From Streptomyces parvulus (lineage in GTDB: Bacteria; Actinomycetota; Actinomycetes; Streptomycetales; Streptomycetaceae): 64,000 nucleotides of DNA. The translations under genes and the position numbers were made by a program. Below, piece by piece: positions 10,092-19,070 of the stretch. The first letter of the stretch is position 1. Each line of letters starts with the position of its first letter. The notes under the pieces are model-generated. The model was not told the origin of the DNA and searched no databases. It was given only the letters and a program-made list of their open reading frames with translations. The stretch is taken from NCBI RefSeq assembly GCF_014648855.1, contig NZ_BMRX01000011.1, positions 248,001 to 312,000 on the forward strand. The letters run 5' to 3'.

Positions 10092-10412
10092 GAACAACCT
10101 CTCGGATGGTTGGAAAACGGCTTCCGGCTCCGTCCACGACGGACTGGAACCGACCACCGGCTTGGGGATGGGCCGACGGTGCGGGCGTCGCCGGGGGAGA
10201 TGCACAGCGCCGTGAACGGCGCCCGTATTCCCTCCGCGGCTGTCACCTCTTAGGTCATCGTGTTGTTCCCGGGAGCGTTACGCCCAATCCGCGTGGCCCG
10301 AGTCACACCCCGTAAGCGATCAAAACCGGTCAGACACGAATAAAGAGGATCACCAACTCACCCCGCCCGGCCACGCGAGGGAGGCCGGAGTCTCAGCCTC
10401 TCATCACACGAC
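10092..10412. promoter_or_regulatory. hrdB upstream region with an ECF-like promoter candidate
   Basis: This holds the hrdB leader and promoter and no gene. On the minus strand GTAACG (10276-10281) is followed after 15 bases by CGATGA (10255-10260), resembling an ECF-sigma promoter and giving a leader of about 160 bases. hrdB in S. griseus is known to depend largely on the ECF sigma ShbA, so the motif is plausible but unproven here. 10300-10360 is AT-richer than its surroundings and may hold further promoter or activator sites. Confidence 0.4.
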
Positions 10413-10450
10413 CGGACCCCGTGGCGCCACGGGGGACGCCACGGGGTCCG
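10413..10450 (-). terminator. Terminator hairpin after the FadR-type gene
   Basis: A perfect 14-bp inverted repeat (10413-10426 and 10437-10450, arm cggaccccgtggcg) with a 10-base loop lies about 75 bases beyond the regulator stop and upstream of the hrdB promoter. It should insulate hrdB from read-through. Confidence 0.75.
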
Positions 10451-10526
10451 ACGGTGGCGGGGTCCGGCCGGGCACTGCCACAGGAGGGGTTTGGCGTGCC
10501 CGGCCGACCGCGCCGGCGGAACGCGG

Positions 10527-11414
10527 TCAGTGCTCGCGCGGAGCGGGCACCACGCGTTCCACCTCGGGGTGGACGGTCAGAAGCTGGCGCATGGCCGTCT
10601 CGGCCGCCGAGCCGTCGCCGGCGGCGAGGGCGTCGACGATCCTGCCGTGCTGGGCCAGCGACACGTCGTTCGGCCGGTCACAGCCCGTGACCGGGCCCCC
10701 GGAGACGTGGAGGGCGGCGGAGACGATGCCCGAGAGGTGGTCCAGCATGCGGTTGCCCGCGACCTGGATGAGGAGCGAGTGGAACTCGGCGTCGGCCCGG
10801 GAGAAGGTGAGCGCGTCACCCTGGCCCATGGCGTGGCCCATGATCCCGACCATGTCCGACAGGCGCTGCTGCACATCCTCGCGGCCGTGGCCGGCCGCCA
10901 GTCGCGCGGCGAGCGGCTCGATCGTCCAGCGCAGCTCGCTCAGCTCGCGGCGCTGGTCGTCTCGCTGCGGGCCGAAGGCACGCCATTCGATGATGTCGGG
11001 GTCGAGCAGGTTCCAGTCGCTCACGGGGCGCACACGCGTGCCCACGTTCGGGCGCGCGCTGACGAGGCCCTTGGCCTCCAGTACCCGGAGCGACTCCCGG
11101 ACAACGGTGCGGGACACCTCGAAACGCTGGCCGATCTCCTCGGGCACCAGGGGACGGTCGGCACCGAGGTCACCCGAAACGATCATCTGGCCAAGCTGCT
11201 GGACGAGTTGCCCGTGCAGTCCGCGGCCGCGGTTGCCCGCGGTGCGCCGGCCCACGCGCCCCAGTTCCGGTTCCACCCCTTCCCAGGAAGGGGTCCCGAC
11301 GCGGTCGACGCCGGGCGTCTCCGCGTAGGGGTAGCGGTCGAGTTCGCCCGGGTTCACGAGGCCTGAGTCGGCGGAACGGGCGGCGGTCATCATGGTGTGC
11401 GCAAGGGTACTCAC
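10527..11414 (-). CDS. FadR-subfamily GntR transcriptional regulator
   Basis: This 295-residue DNA-binding regulator starts at GTG 11414 with AAAGGA upstream. About 75 poorly conserved residues precede a GntR winged helix (LHGQLVQQLGQMIVSGDLG, then EEIGQRFEVSRTVVRESLRVLEAKGLV). The C-terminal all-helical FCD effector domain follows, with acidic and His residues (ADAEFHSLLIQVAGN) that in this family bind a metal and a small carboxylate. The WNLLDPDIIEW segment is typical of regulators of sugar-acid metabolism. Its targets are not evident, since the neighbours are hrdB and an unrelated transporter. Confidence 0.88.
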   Translation of the reverse strand: MSTLAHTMMTAARSADSGLVNPGELDRYPYAETPGVDRVGTPSWEGVEPELGRVGRRTAGNRGRGLHGQLVQQLGQMIVSGDLGADRPLVPEEIGQRFEVSRTVVRESLRVLEAKGLVSARPNVGTRVRPVSDWNLLDPDIIEWRAFGPQRDDQRRELSELRWTIEPLAARLAAGHGREDVQQRLSDMVGIMGHAMGQGDALTFSRADAEFHSLLIQVAGNRMLDHLSGIVSAALHVSGGPVTGCDRPNDVSLAQHGRIVDALAAGDGSAAETAMRQLLTVHPEVERVVPAPREH

Positions 11415-11575
11415 GCATCCTTTGTCGGCGCAGTTCCCAACTCCCTTGAGGTCTTTGGTGAAAAGCACACGAAAGGGTGATCGCTCACCCCGTCGCAATT
11501 GACGCCTTATCGGAAAGAAATGGGCTTTCCTCGGGGAGTTGCGCGCAGGGTCGGACCGGAAGGGTGAGACGACCG

Positions 11576-13663
11576 TCACCGCGTCCTGCTGCGCAGGGTC
11601 GTGAGCAGGTAGGCGCAGAGCAGCGTGGTCAGCGACAACGTCATTGCGCCACCCACCGGTTGGACGACGACCCGCAGCACCTCTGCCACGTAGCGCTCCC
11701 CTCCGAACGGCCACTGCGTCAGAAGCACCTCGCGCACCCGCAGCGGAAACCCGGCCGCGGTCCGTACGTCCGGACCCTCCCAGACCTTCTGTACGAGGGG
11801 CACCACGACGACCGGAACGGCGACCACCGCGGCGAGTCCGGCGGTGGTGGAACGGAAGAGACCGGCGGCCAGCACGCCGGCCCAGGCACACCCGACGACG
11901 AGCGCGGCCCAACCGGCGCCCAGTGCGGACCAGTCGGAGGGGATTCGCGCGAGTTCTCGCCCGTAGAACAGATGCAGCACTTCGGCGTTGGTACCTGCCG
12001 CCAGAGCCGCCAGTACGAGTGCCACGGCGGCGGACACGAGAAGTTTCGCGGTCAGCAGCCCAAGCCTGCGCGGCACGGTGCCCCGGTCCGCGGCCAGGGC
12101 GGGGTGGCGGAACTCGTCGCCGAAGGAGAGCGCGCCGAGCAGCCCCGCGCCGAGCGCCGCGGGCGGCAGGGGCAGCTCCCGTGGCCACGCGGCAAGGAGC
12201 CGGGCCTGCGGAGTGTGACCGATCCTGGCCAAAATCACGGCCATCACCGCGGACACGACGAGCACGACGGCGCCGACGACGAACCCGGTACTGATGCCCA
12301 GGGCACGGCGGATCTCGTAGCGCAGCGGGCGGAGCGGGCTGGGGGCGGAGCGTACCGAGATGGGCGGCGGAAGGGTGGACGCCGTCGTTCCGGGGGCGAG
12401 GGTGGCGTGCGTGCGTTGCGTCGACCCGCGCCGGGCGATGGAGCCGGGCACCTCGGCGGCTTCGTGCGGGGTGCGCTCGGCCACCGGAGGGTGTGGATTT
12501 CCGGGGGCGGCGGGTTGGTCGGTACCGGCCGCGGAAGCTTGCGGCACTGCCGCACCGGCACCGCGGCCGGCATCGAGGGCTCTTTCGTCGGCCTCCGCGG
12601 AACCGGCCGACGGAGGATCCGTCGCCGTGGGGCGCGGTGGCCCGGTGGGTGAGGGGCGGGCGACCGTCGGCCTGCGGGGAGCCGGCGCACGCTCACCGTC
12701 CGCCGCCCGCTGCCGAGCCGAGGGGACGCCGGCACTCCCACCGTCACCGGCCCAGGCTTCGTCTCCGACGCCCGCGCCGGGCCCCATGTCCCCCACCTCG
12801 TCAGCCAGTTGATGTACGAGGATCCTGTGCCGGAACGCGGCCTCGCCGATGTCCGCGCACGTACTGCCGTACACCGCGAGCCGGTTGCCGCCCTCGCGTA
12901 CGACTTCGACGGAACGGCGTGCCGAGCGTGCCTCTTGGGCCAGCAGGGCACCGAGGCGCGCGGCGTGCGGGGTGCGGACCGCCACGCGCGGGCGCAGCCG
13001 GGTACGGGCGAAGTCCACCGCTTCCTGGTCGGCGACGACTCTGCCCTGCTCCAGCGTGACGACGTGGTCGGCGGCCCGCGCGGCCTCCTTGGGGTCAGCG
13101 GTGCTGAACAGGACCGTGCCGCCCTGGACGGCGTGCGCACGCAAAGCTCTGTGGAGCCGGCGCGCCTCGCGCACGGAGAGGGCGCCCACGGGGTCGTCGA
13201 ACACCAGGGTGTGCGGGTCGGCGACGAGCGCGCAGGCCAGTCCCAGGCGACGGTCCATCCCCCGGGAGAGGGTGCCGAGCCGCTCGTCGCGCAGGCTGAG
13301 GAGTTCGACGGACTCCATGACTTCGTCGGCCCGTTGGACGGGGACCCCCGCCGCCGCGCACAGCATGCGGAGGTGGCCGCGCACGGTGCGGCCGGGATGC
13401 CCGGGGACGTCTCCGAGGAGGACGCCTACCTCGCGCGAGGGGTGGGCGATGCGGTGCAGGGGGCGGCCTCTGAAGTGGGTGAGGCCACGCCCGTGTTGCA
13501 GCTCGAGCATGAGTCTGAGCACGGTCGTCTTACCGGCACCGGACGCTCCGAGCAGTGCCGTGACGCGGCCCGCACGCACTTCGAAGGAGACGTCGTCGAC
13601 GGCGGGCGGAAGCTCCTTGCGGGGATTGCTGGTCAGTCCGAAGGCCTGGATCACCCGCAGCAA
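11576..13663 (-). CDS. ABC transporter ATPase fused to a membrane permease domain
   Basis: A 695-residue fusion. The N-terminal nucleotide-binding domain has Walker A GASGAGKTT (residues 39-47), a signature-like LSRGM (132-136) and a Walker B ending FDDP (155-158), where the usual catalytic Glu is Asp. The H-loop histidine position reads STAD, so Ala replaces His. A Pro/Ala-rich linker of roughly 100 residues leads to a C-terminal domain with about six hydrophobic helices of the ABC-2 type. The start is TTG 13663 or GTG 13654; neither has a strong ribosome-binding site. The substrate is unknown, and ATP hydrolysis may be weak. Confidence 0.82.
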   Translation of the reverse strand: MLRVIQAFGLTSNPRKELPPAVDDVSFEVRAGRVTALLGASGAGKTTVLRLMLELQHGRGLTHFRGRPLHRIAHPSREVGVLLGDVPGHPGRTVRGHLRMLCAAAGVPVQRADEVMESVELLSLRDERLGTLSRGMDRRLGLACALVADPHTLVFDDPVGALSVREARRLHRALRAHAVQGGTVLFSTADPKEAARAADHVVTLEQGRVVADQEAVDFARTRLRPRVAVRTPHAARLGALLAQEARSARRSVEVVREGGNRLAVYGSTCADIGEAAFRHRILVHQLADEVGDMGPGAGVGDEAWAGDGGSAGVPSARQRAADGERAPAPRRPTVARPSPTGPPRPTATDPPSAGSAEADERALDAGRGAGAAVPQASAAGTDQPAAPGNPHPPVAERTPHEAAEVPGSIARRGSTQRTHATLAPGTTASTLPPPISVRSAPSPLRPLRYEIRRALGISTGFVVGAVVLVVSAVMAVILARIGHTPQARLLAAWPRELPLPPAALGAGLLGALSFGDEFRHPALAADRGTVPRRLGLLTAKLLVSAAVALVLAALAAGTNAEVLHLFYGRELARIPSDWSALGAGWAALVVGCAWAGVLAAGLFRSTTAGLAAVVAVPVVVVPLVQKVWEGPDVRTAAGFPLRVREVLLTQWPFGGERYVAEVLRVVVQPVGGAMTLSLTTLLCAYLLTTLRSRTR

Positions 13664-13722
13664 GATAGCGCGCCATATCCGGTTTTTCGGGCACCGCAGG
13701 GCCTAACGGGGGCGAGGAGCCC

Positions 13723-14481
13723 TCACACCTCGGGACGCAGCATCGGGGGGTTGAGGAGTGTCGCGCCGCCGGCCCGGAAGAGCTGGGCGGGACGGCCGCC
13801 CTGGCGGGTGGTCGTGCCGCCGGTGGGGACGAGGAATCCGGGCGTACCCGTCACCTTGCGGTGGAAGTTGCGCGGGTCCAGGGCCACGCTCCACACCGCC
13901 TCGTAGACGCGGCGCAGCTCGCCGACGGTGAACTCCGGAGGGCAGAACGCGGTCGCCAGGGAGGAGTACTCGATCTTGGAACGGGCCCGCTCCACACCGT
14001 CCGCCAGGATCTGGGCGTGGTCGAAGGCGAGGGGCGCGGGCGGCTCACCGGTGCGCCCGTAGCCGCTCTGTTCCAGCAGTTCCTCGACCGGGGCCCAGCG
14101 CGCGTTGCTCGCGTCGCCGCCCGCGCGGGGTGCGGGCAGGTCGGGGGCGAGCGCCAGGTGGGCGACGCTGACCACACGCATCCGCGGGTCCCGGTCCGGG
14201 TCGCCGTAGGTCGCGAGCTGCTCCAGGTGAGCGCCGTCGTCCTGGGCGGGCGCGGCCGGGTCGTGGACGCACAGCCCCGTCTCCTCGGCCAGCTCGCGCG
14301 CCGCCGCCTGGGCCAGGTCCTCGTCCTCCCGTACGAAGCCTCCGGGCAGGGCCCAGCGCCCCTGGAACGGCGTCTCTCCCCTGCGCACCGCCAGCGCGCA
14401 CAGGGAGTGGCGGCGCACGGTCAGCACGACCAGGTCCACGGTGACGGCGAAAGGCGGAAAGGCTGACGGGTCGTAGGGCAT
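13723..14481 (-). CDS. NrtR-like Nudix-domain transcriptional regulator
   Basis: The 252-residue protein starts at ATG 14481. The N-terminal Nudix domain carries an intact box, starting GGFVREDEDL and ending RELAEETG, so all catalytic Glu/Arg positions are present. A C-terminal winged-helix region follows (FTVGELRRVYEAVW, then RNFHRKVTGTPGFLVPTG), the hallmark of NrtR regulators that sense ADP-ribose and control NAD metabolism. An intact box leaves open residual ADP-ribose pyrophosphatase activity. No NAD gene is adjacent. The gene lies 59 bases upstream of the ABC fusion on the same strand. Confidence 0.87.
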   Translation of the reverse strand: MPYDPSAFPPFAVTVDLVVLTVRRHSLCALAVRRGETPFQGRWALPGGFVREDEDLAQAAARELAEETGLCVHDPAAPAQDDGAHLEQLATYGDPDRDPRMRVVSVAHLALAPDLPAPRAGGDASNARWAPVEELLEQSGYGRTGEPPAPLAFDHAQILADGVERARSKIEYSSLATAFCPPEFTVGELRRVYEAVWSVALDPRNFHRKVTGTPGFLVPTGGTTTRQGGRPAQLFRAGGATLLNPPMLRPEV

Positions 14482-14655
14482 GCGGCGATCATAGTCGTCT
14501 GCCTGACGATAAGCACTCCCTTCTCGGACGCTTCGCACCCTGATCCACTTCAGTCCGCAAGGGGCCCGCCGACCCCTCGCAGGGGCGGGGTAAGAGCACC
14601 TCAGCCCAGGTGGGATGCACCCTTGGCCTCCACCGCCTCGCTACTCCCCACCTCC

Positions 14656-16290
14656 TCAGCTCCGGTGTCCCCTGGCGCGCGCCTCCTCGGAGCGGCTGCC
14701 GCTTCGCCCCGCTGCGGACGACCCCGGGGTGCGCGGACGCGACCGGCCCGCATGCGGGACTCCGGGACGGTCGGTGCCCGCCGAGGAGCGTGGGCGCACG
14801 ACGTCCGCCCTCGGTTCGCGGCTCGCCGTCTGCGCCCGGCGCCGGGCAGCGTCCGCCGAGTTGGGCCCGCGTGTGCGGCGCCGGCGACCGGAGGGCTGCT
14901 GCTGAGGAGCCAGTGACGGCTCGCCTCGCTCACACGGCTCGCGGAGCCCGGTGACGCCGGTCTGCCCGTCCCCGTCGACCCCGGCGCCTCCGCCCTGACT
15001 GGCGCCTCCCCCTGGGCCGGCACCTCCCCCGCGTCCGCCTTCCTCGCCCGACACGGACTCCCCCTCTCCGCCATGGCCCGCGCCCGCGCGATCCTCGCGT
15101 TCGGCGCGCAGGCAGCGGCGGATCGACTCGGGGTCCAGGCCCTCGTTGCACGCCTGGTGCAGGAGCCGGGCGAAGAGGTAGTCGGGGTCAGCGCCGAGCG
15201 CCATGGCCAGGGCCTCTCGCGCCTCCAGTTCGTCACCGGTCGACCAGGCGACCCAGCCCGCGAGAGTGAGCGGCGCGGCCGCGTGCTCGCCGTACGGACC
15301 GACGCAGCGGCGGGCGAGGGCCCGCCACAGGCGCAGCGCCGGTGCCGCCTCGTCGCCCTCCATCCACCCGGCCGCCCGGTCGCGGGTCGTGCGGTCCTGG
15401 AGGCCGAGGATCAGGGCTGCCGCTTCGTCGTGTCCCAGCAGGTGGTCGTCGCGGAGGTCCTCGGCCGGTACACCTGACACCGGCGGGGCTCCGGCGAGGC
15501 GGCGCAGGACCCGCTCCGCCGTCTCCAGCGTCTCCCGGGCCACCTCCGAACGGCCCTCGGCGTCGAGGATCCGCGCGACCAGGGTCGTGGCGGCGGCGTC
15601 CAGGGCGGCGGTCTGCGCAGCAGACGACGCGTTCTCCCCGGGCAGCAGCCGCGCCCGCAGGTCGCTCAGCGAGCCGCGCACCTGGATGCCGGCGTAGGTG
15701 GCCGCCGCCGCGAGCACCGAGGTCCCCGGCAGACCCATGGGCAGGCCTTCGGCCGGGCAGCAGGTCTGATCGTCGCAGCAGTACGACCAGAAGCGGCCGG
15801 CCGAGATGCACAGCGCCTCGACCACGGGCACGTCGAGAGCACCGCACTCCACTCGCAACCGCTGGGCGAGCGGCCGCAGTCGCTCCATCACCTCCCGGCC
15901 GGTCTCCCCGGGCGCCGGCTCCTGGCAGAGGTAGGCGACCATCTGCTCGGGCCGGACACCCCGGCGTTCACTGCCGGTGACCAAGCCATGCACCAACTGT
16001 CGCGCTGCGGGCGTCCAGTCGTCCGCGCTCGCGGGAATGCCGAGCCGCGCGCGGCCGCCGAAGCGCCCGCGGCCCTCCCTGTCCCGGAGAGCGGCCAGGA
16101 CGATGCTGTCCTCCGGCCGGTACCCCAGGAGATAGGGCAGGGCGTCGGCCAGCTCGGCCGGGGTGCGCAGGGTGACCTGGTGTTCGTCCCCGCCGGGGAC
16201 GCCCGGGACCAGGGCCTTTCCGATCGGCTGCGTGGGGCGCGGGATGTCCCCGTTCTCAGAGGATCCGGTTGTTTCGCTGTGGTTCGTCAT
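14656..16290 (-). CDS. DUF4192 domain protein with a low-complexity tail
   Basis: A 544-residue soluble protein. Residues about 37-380 form a DUF4192 domain starting VTLRTPAELADALPYLLGYRPEDSI, with a Cys cluster in YCCDDQTCCP and a helical region YLFARLLHQACNEGL. The last 160 residues are Gly/Arg/Ser-rich and look disordered. DUF4192 is actinobacteria-specific and uncharacterised. It is divergent from recQ with about 140 bases between starts. I can assign no function. Confidence 0.85.
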   Translation of the reverse strand: MTNHSETTGSSENGDIPRPTQPIGKALVPGVPGGDEHQVTLRTPAELADALPYLLGYRPEDSIVLAALRDREGRGRFGGRARLGIPASADDWTPAARQLVHGLVTGSERRGVRPEQMVAYLCQEPAPGETGREVMERLRPLAQRLRVECGALDVPVVEALCISAGRFWSYCCDDQTCCPAEGLPMGLPGTSVLAAAATYAGIQVRGSLSDLRARLLPGENASSAAQTAALDAAATTLVARILDAEGRSEVARETLETAERVLRRLAGAPPVSGVPAEDLRDDHLLGHDEAAALILGLQDRTTRDRAAGWMEGDEAAPALRLWRALARRCVGPYGEHAAAPLTLAGWVAWSTGDELEAREALAMALGADPDYLFARLLHQACNEGLDPESIRRCLRAEREDRAGAGHGGEGESVSGEEGGRGGGAGPGGGASQGGGAGVDGDGQTGVTGLREPCERGEPSLAPQQQPSGRRRRTRGPNSADAARRRAQTASREPRADVVRPRSSAGTDRPGVPHAGRSRPRTPGSSAAGRSGSRSEEARARGHRS

Positions 16291-16433
16291 GGCCCGACGA
16301 TCTCGCGGATCGAGAAGTTCCGCTTTGCCCTGTGGATAACTTCGATCAGGGACGCGTCACTACGGGCGCGGCGGCGGCCCCGGCACCGTCCGCTCGTCCA
16401 CAGCCCGCCCGATTGTCGGTCCCGTCCTGTTGT

Positions 16434-18608
16434 ATGGAATGCATGGAGCACACGAGCAACCCGGATCTCCGGACAGCGGCCGACACGGTCCTCGCCCGCC
16501 TCGTCGGCGACGCCTCCGGCGAGGCCAAGCTGCGGGAGGACCAGTGGCGGGCCATCGAGGCGCTGGTCGCCGAGCGGCGCCGGGCCCTGGTCGTCCAGCG
16601 CACGGGGTGGGGCAAGTCCGCGGTGTACTTCGTGGCGACCGCCCTGCTGCGGGACCGGGGCGCCGGTCCGACGGTCATCGTGTCCCCACTGCTCGCGCTC
16701 ATGCGCAACCAGGTCGAGGCCGCGGCCCGGGCCGGCATCCGTGCCCGGACCATCAACTCCTCCAACACCGAGGAGTGGGACACGGTTCAGGACGAGATCG
16801 CGGCCGGTGAGGTCGACGTCCTGCTGGTGAGTCCTGAGCGGCTCAACAACCCGGACTTCCGCGACCAGGTACTGCCCAAGCTCTCCGCCGCGACCGGACT
16901 GCTGGTGGTCGACGAGGCCCACTGCATCTCCGACTGGGGCCACGACTTCCGCCCCGACTACCGGCGGCTGCGCACCATGCTCACCGACCTCCCCCCGGGA
17001 GTCCCCGTCCTGGCGACCACGGCCACGGCCAACGCGCGCGTGACGGCCGACGTGGCGGAGCAGCTCGGTACGGGCGGTACGTCCGACGCCCTGGTGCTGC
17101 GCGGTCCGCTGGACCGGGAGAGCCTGAGTCTGGGGGTGCTGCGACTGCCGGACGCGGCGCACCGGATGGCCTGGCTCGCGGACCACCTCGACCGGCTCCC
17201 GGGTTCCGGGATCATCTACACGCTCACCGTGGCCGCCGCCGAGGAGGTCACGGCGTTCCTGCGCCAGCGCGGCCACACCGTGGCCTCCTACACCGGCAAG
17301 ACGGAGAACGCGGACCGGCAGCAGGCCGAGGACGACCTGCTGGCCAACCGGGTCAAGGCGCTGGTCGCCACGTCGGCGCTGGGGATGGGTTTCGACAAAC
17401 CCGACCTGGGTTTCGTGGTGCACCTGGGCTCCCCGTCCTCCCCCATCGCCTACTACCAGCAGGTCGGCCGCGCCGGACGCGGTGTCGAGCACGCCGAGGT
17501 CCTGCTGCTGCCCGGCAAGGAGGACGAGGCGATCTGGCAGTACTTCGCCTCGCTGGCCTTCCCGTCGGAGGAGTTGGTGCGCCGCACCCTGGACATCCTC
17601 GGGCGGGCGGAGCGTCCGCTGTCGCTGCCGGCGCTGGAACCGCTGGTGGAGCTGCGCCGCTCCCGACTGGAGACCATGCTGAAGGTCCTCGACGTGGACG
17701 GGGCCGTCAAGCGGGTCAAGGGGGGCTGGATCGCGACCGGACAGCCGTGGACGTACGACGCGGAGCGGTACGACTGGGTCGCGCGCCAGCGGGACGCCGA
17801 GCAGCAGTCGATGCGCGACTACGCGGCGACGTCGGAATGCCGGATGGAGTTCCTGCAACGGCAGCTGGACGACGAGGGCGCGAAGCCCTGCGGCCAGTGC
17901 GACAACTGCGCGGGAGCCCGTTTCACGGCCGACACCTCCGCCGACTCCCTCGACGCCGCTCGGGACGACCTGGGGCGGGCCGGCGTCGAGGTGGAGCCGC
18001 GACGCATGTGGCCCACCGGGCTCCCGGCGATCGGCGTCGACCTCAAGGGCCGCATTCCCGCGAAGGAACAGGCCGCGCCGGGCAGAGCGCTGGGCAGGCT
18101 CTCCGACATCGGCTGGGGCAACCGGCTGCGGCCGATGCTCGCGGCCCAGGCACCGGACGGCCCCGTGCCGGACGACGTCGCCAAGGCCGTGGTGACGGTA
18201 CTGGCCGACTGGGCGAAGGGCCCCGGCGGCTGGGCCCAGGGCGCAGCCGAAGCCCCGCCGCGGCCCGTCGGCGTGGTGACCGTCGCCTCGAGCACCCGGC
18301 CGCAGCTGATCCACTCCCTCGGTACCCGGATCGCCGAGATCGGCAGGCTTCCGCTGCTCGGTAGGGTCGAGTACGCGGGTGAGGCGCCGGGCGGTTCCCG
18401 CAGCAACAGCGCGCAGCGGCTCAAGGCGCTGGACGGCGCGCTGACTGTGCCTGACGCCCTCGCGTCGGCCCTCGCCGGACTGGACGGGCCGGTGTTCCTC
18501 GTGGACGACTGCACCGAGACCGGGTGGACCCTCGCGGTGACCGCCCGCCTGCTCCGCCGCGCCGGCGCCCAGGGGGTGCTGCCGCTGGTCCTGGCGGTGC
18601 AGGGGTGA
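16434..18608 (+). CDS. RecQ-family DNA helicase with C-terminal phosphoribosyltransferase-like region
   Basis: A 724-residue (from ATG 16434; ATG 16443 is an alternative) superfamily 2 3'-5' helicase. Motif I is QRTGWGKS (residues 55-62, Trp in place of the usual Gly), motif II is DEAH (160-163), followed by ATATAN, and motif VI is QQVGRAGRG. A four-cysteine zinc site ends in CGQCDNC. The C-terminal 200 residues are not the usual HRDC. They include VVTVASSTRPQLIHSLG and VFLVDDCTETGWTL, the latter resembling a type I PRTase PRPP-binding loop. It is likely a repair helicase with an unusual extra domain. Confidence 0.88.
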   Translation: MECMEHTSNPDLRTAADTVLARLVGDASGEAKLREDQWRAIEALVAERRRALVVQRTGWGKSAVYFVATALLRDRGAGPTVIVSPLLALMRNQVEAAARAGIRARTINSSNTEEWDTVQDEIAAGEVDVLLVSPERLNNPDFRDQVLPKLSAATGLLVVDEAHCISDWGHDFRPDYRRLRTMLTDLPPGVPVLATTATANARVTADVAEQLGTGGTSDALVLRGPLDRESLSLGVLRLPDAAHRMAWLADHLDRLPGSGIIYTLTVAAAEEVTAFLRQRGHTVASYTGKTENADRQQAEDDLLANRVKALVATSALGMGFDKPDLGFVVHLGSPSSPIAYYQQVGRAGRGVEHAEVLLLPGKEDEAIWQYFASLAFPSEELVRRTLDILGRAERPLSLPALEPLVELRRSRLETMLKVLDVDGAVKRVKGGWIATGQPWTYDAERYDWVARQRDAEQQSMRDYAATSECRMEFLQRQLDDEGAKPCGQCDNCAGARFTADTSADSLDAARDDLGRAGVEVEPRRMWPTGLPAIGVDLKGRIPAKEQAAPGRALGRLSDIGWGNRLRPMLAAQAPDGPVPDDVAKAVVTVLADWAKGPGGWAQGAAEAPPRPVGVVTVASSTRPQLIHSLGTRIAEIGRLPLLGRVEYAGEAPGGSRSNSAQRLKALDGALTVPDALASALAGLDGPVFLVDDCTETGWTLAVTARLLRRAGAQGVLPLVLAVQG

Positions 18609-19070
18609 CGCGCGTGCGACGCGGACGCCGACAGGCCGCGCGGGTGGGACACGGACCCCAACGGGACACGCCCGCGGGCGCGACACGCCCCCACGGCCGG
18701 CCCGCGCGTCCAGCCTCCGCGGGACCGGCGGCTGACGCCGAGGCGTACGAAGGTGCCGACACCGCCCGGCGGGATGCCCACGCCGGCGAGCCGAGGTCGA
18801 GGCCGGGGCCTGCCTTCGTGCCGCCTCCGGCCTCGCACGTTCCGAGTCCCAGGCGTCACCGGGCGACACTCCGGGTAGGGATATAGGACGCGCTTCAGCC
18901 GATATCGGTCGTCGGTCCCAATTGCTCGTTGCCGCATCCAAGTTCGGCAGGAAGAATTGAAGTCCGCTCCCCGCACGGCCCGTCCGTGATCCGGCAGGGC
19001 TTCACTGCGGTGCGCGCTCCCCGAATCCGACCCCTGCCCGCAGTGTGGGCGCGTAGCCGAAGGGAGGAAC
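18609..19070. other. Intergenic region upstream of the conserved hypothetical gene
   Basis: No gene is supported. 18609-18870 is GC-rich without codon structure I trust. 18875-18965 is more AT-rich, contains the palindrome ccgatatcgg (18900-18909) and probably holds the promoter of the gene starting at 19071. I see no strong terminator for recQ. Confidence 0.4.

Noticed and set aside
12809-13906. Plus-strand open frames opposite the ABC fusion and Nudix gene
   Set aside because: Antisense frames without ribosome-binding sites or motifs. The minus strand has Walker and Nudix motifs.
18524-18886. Short open frames in the gap after the RecQ gene
   Set aside because: Pro/Arg-rich translations, no start-site support and no similarity I recognise.
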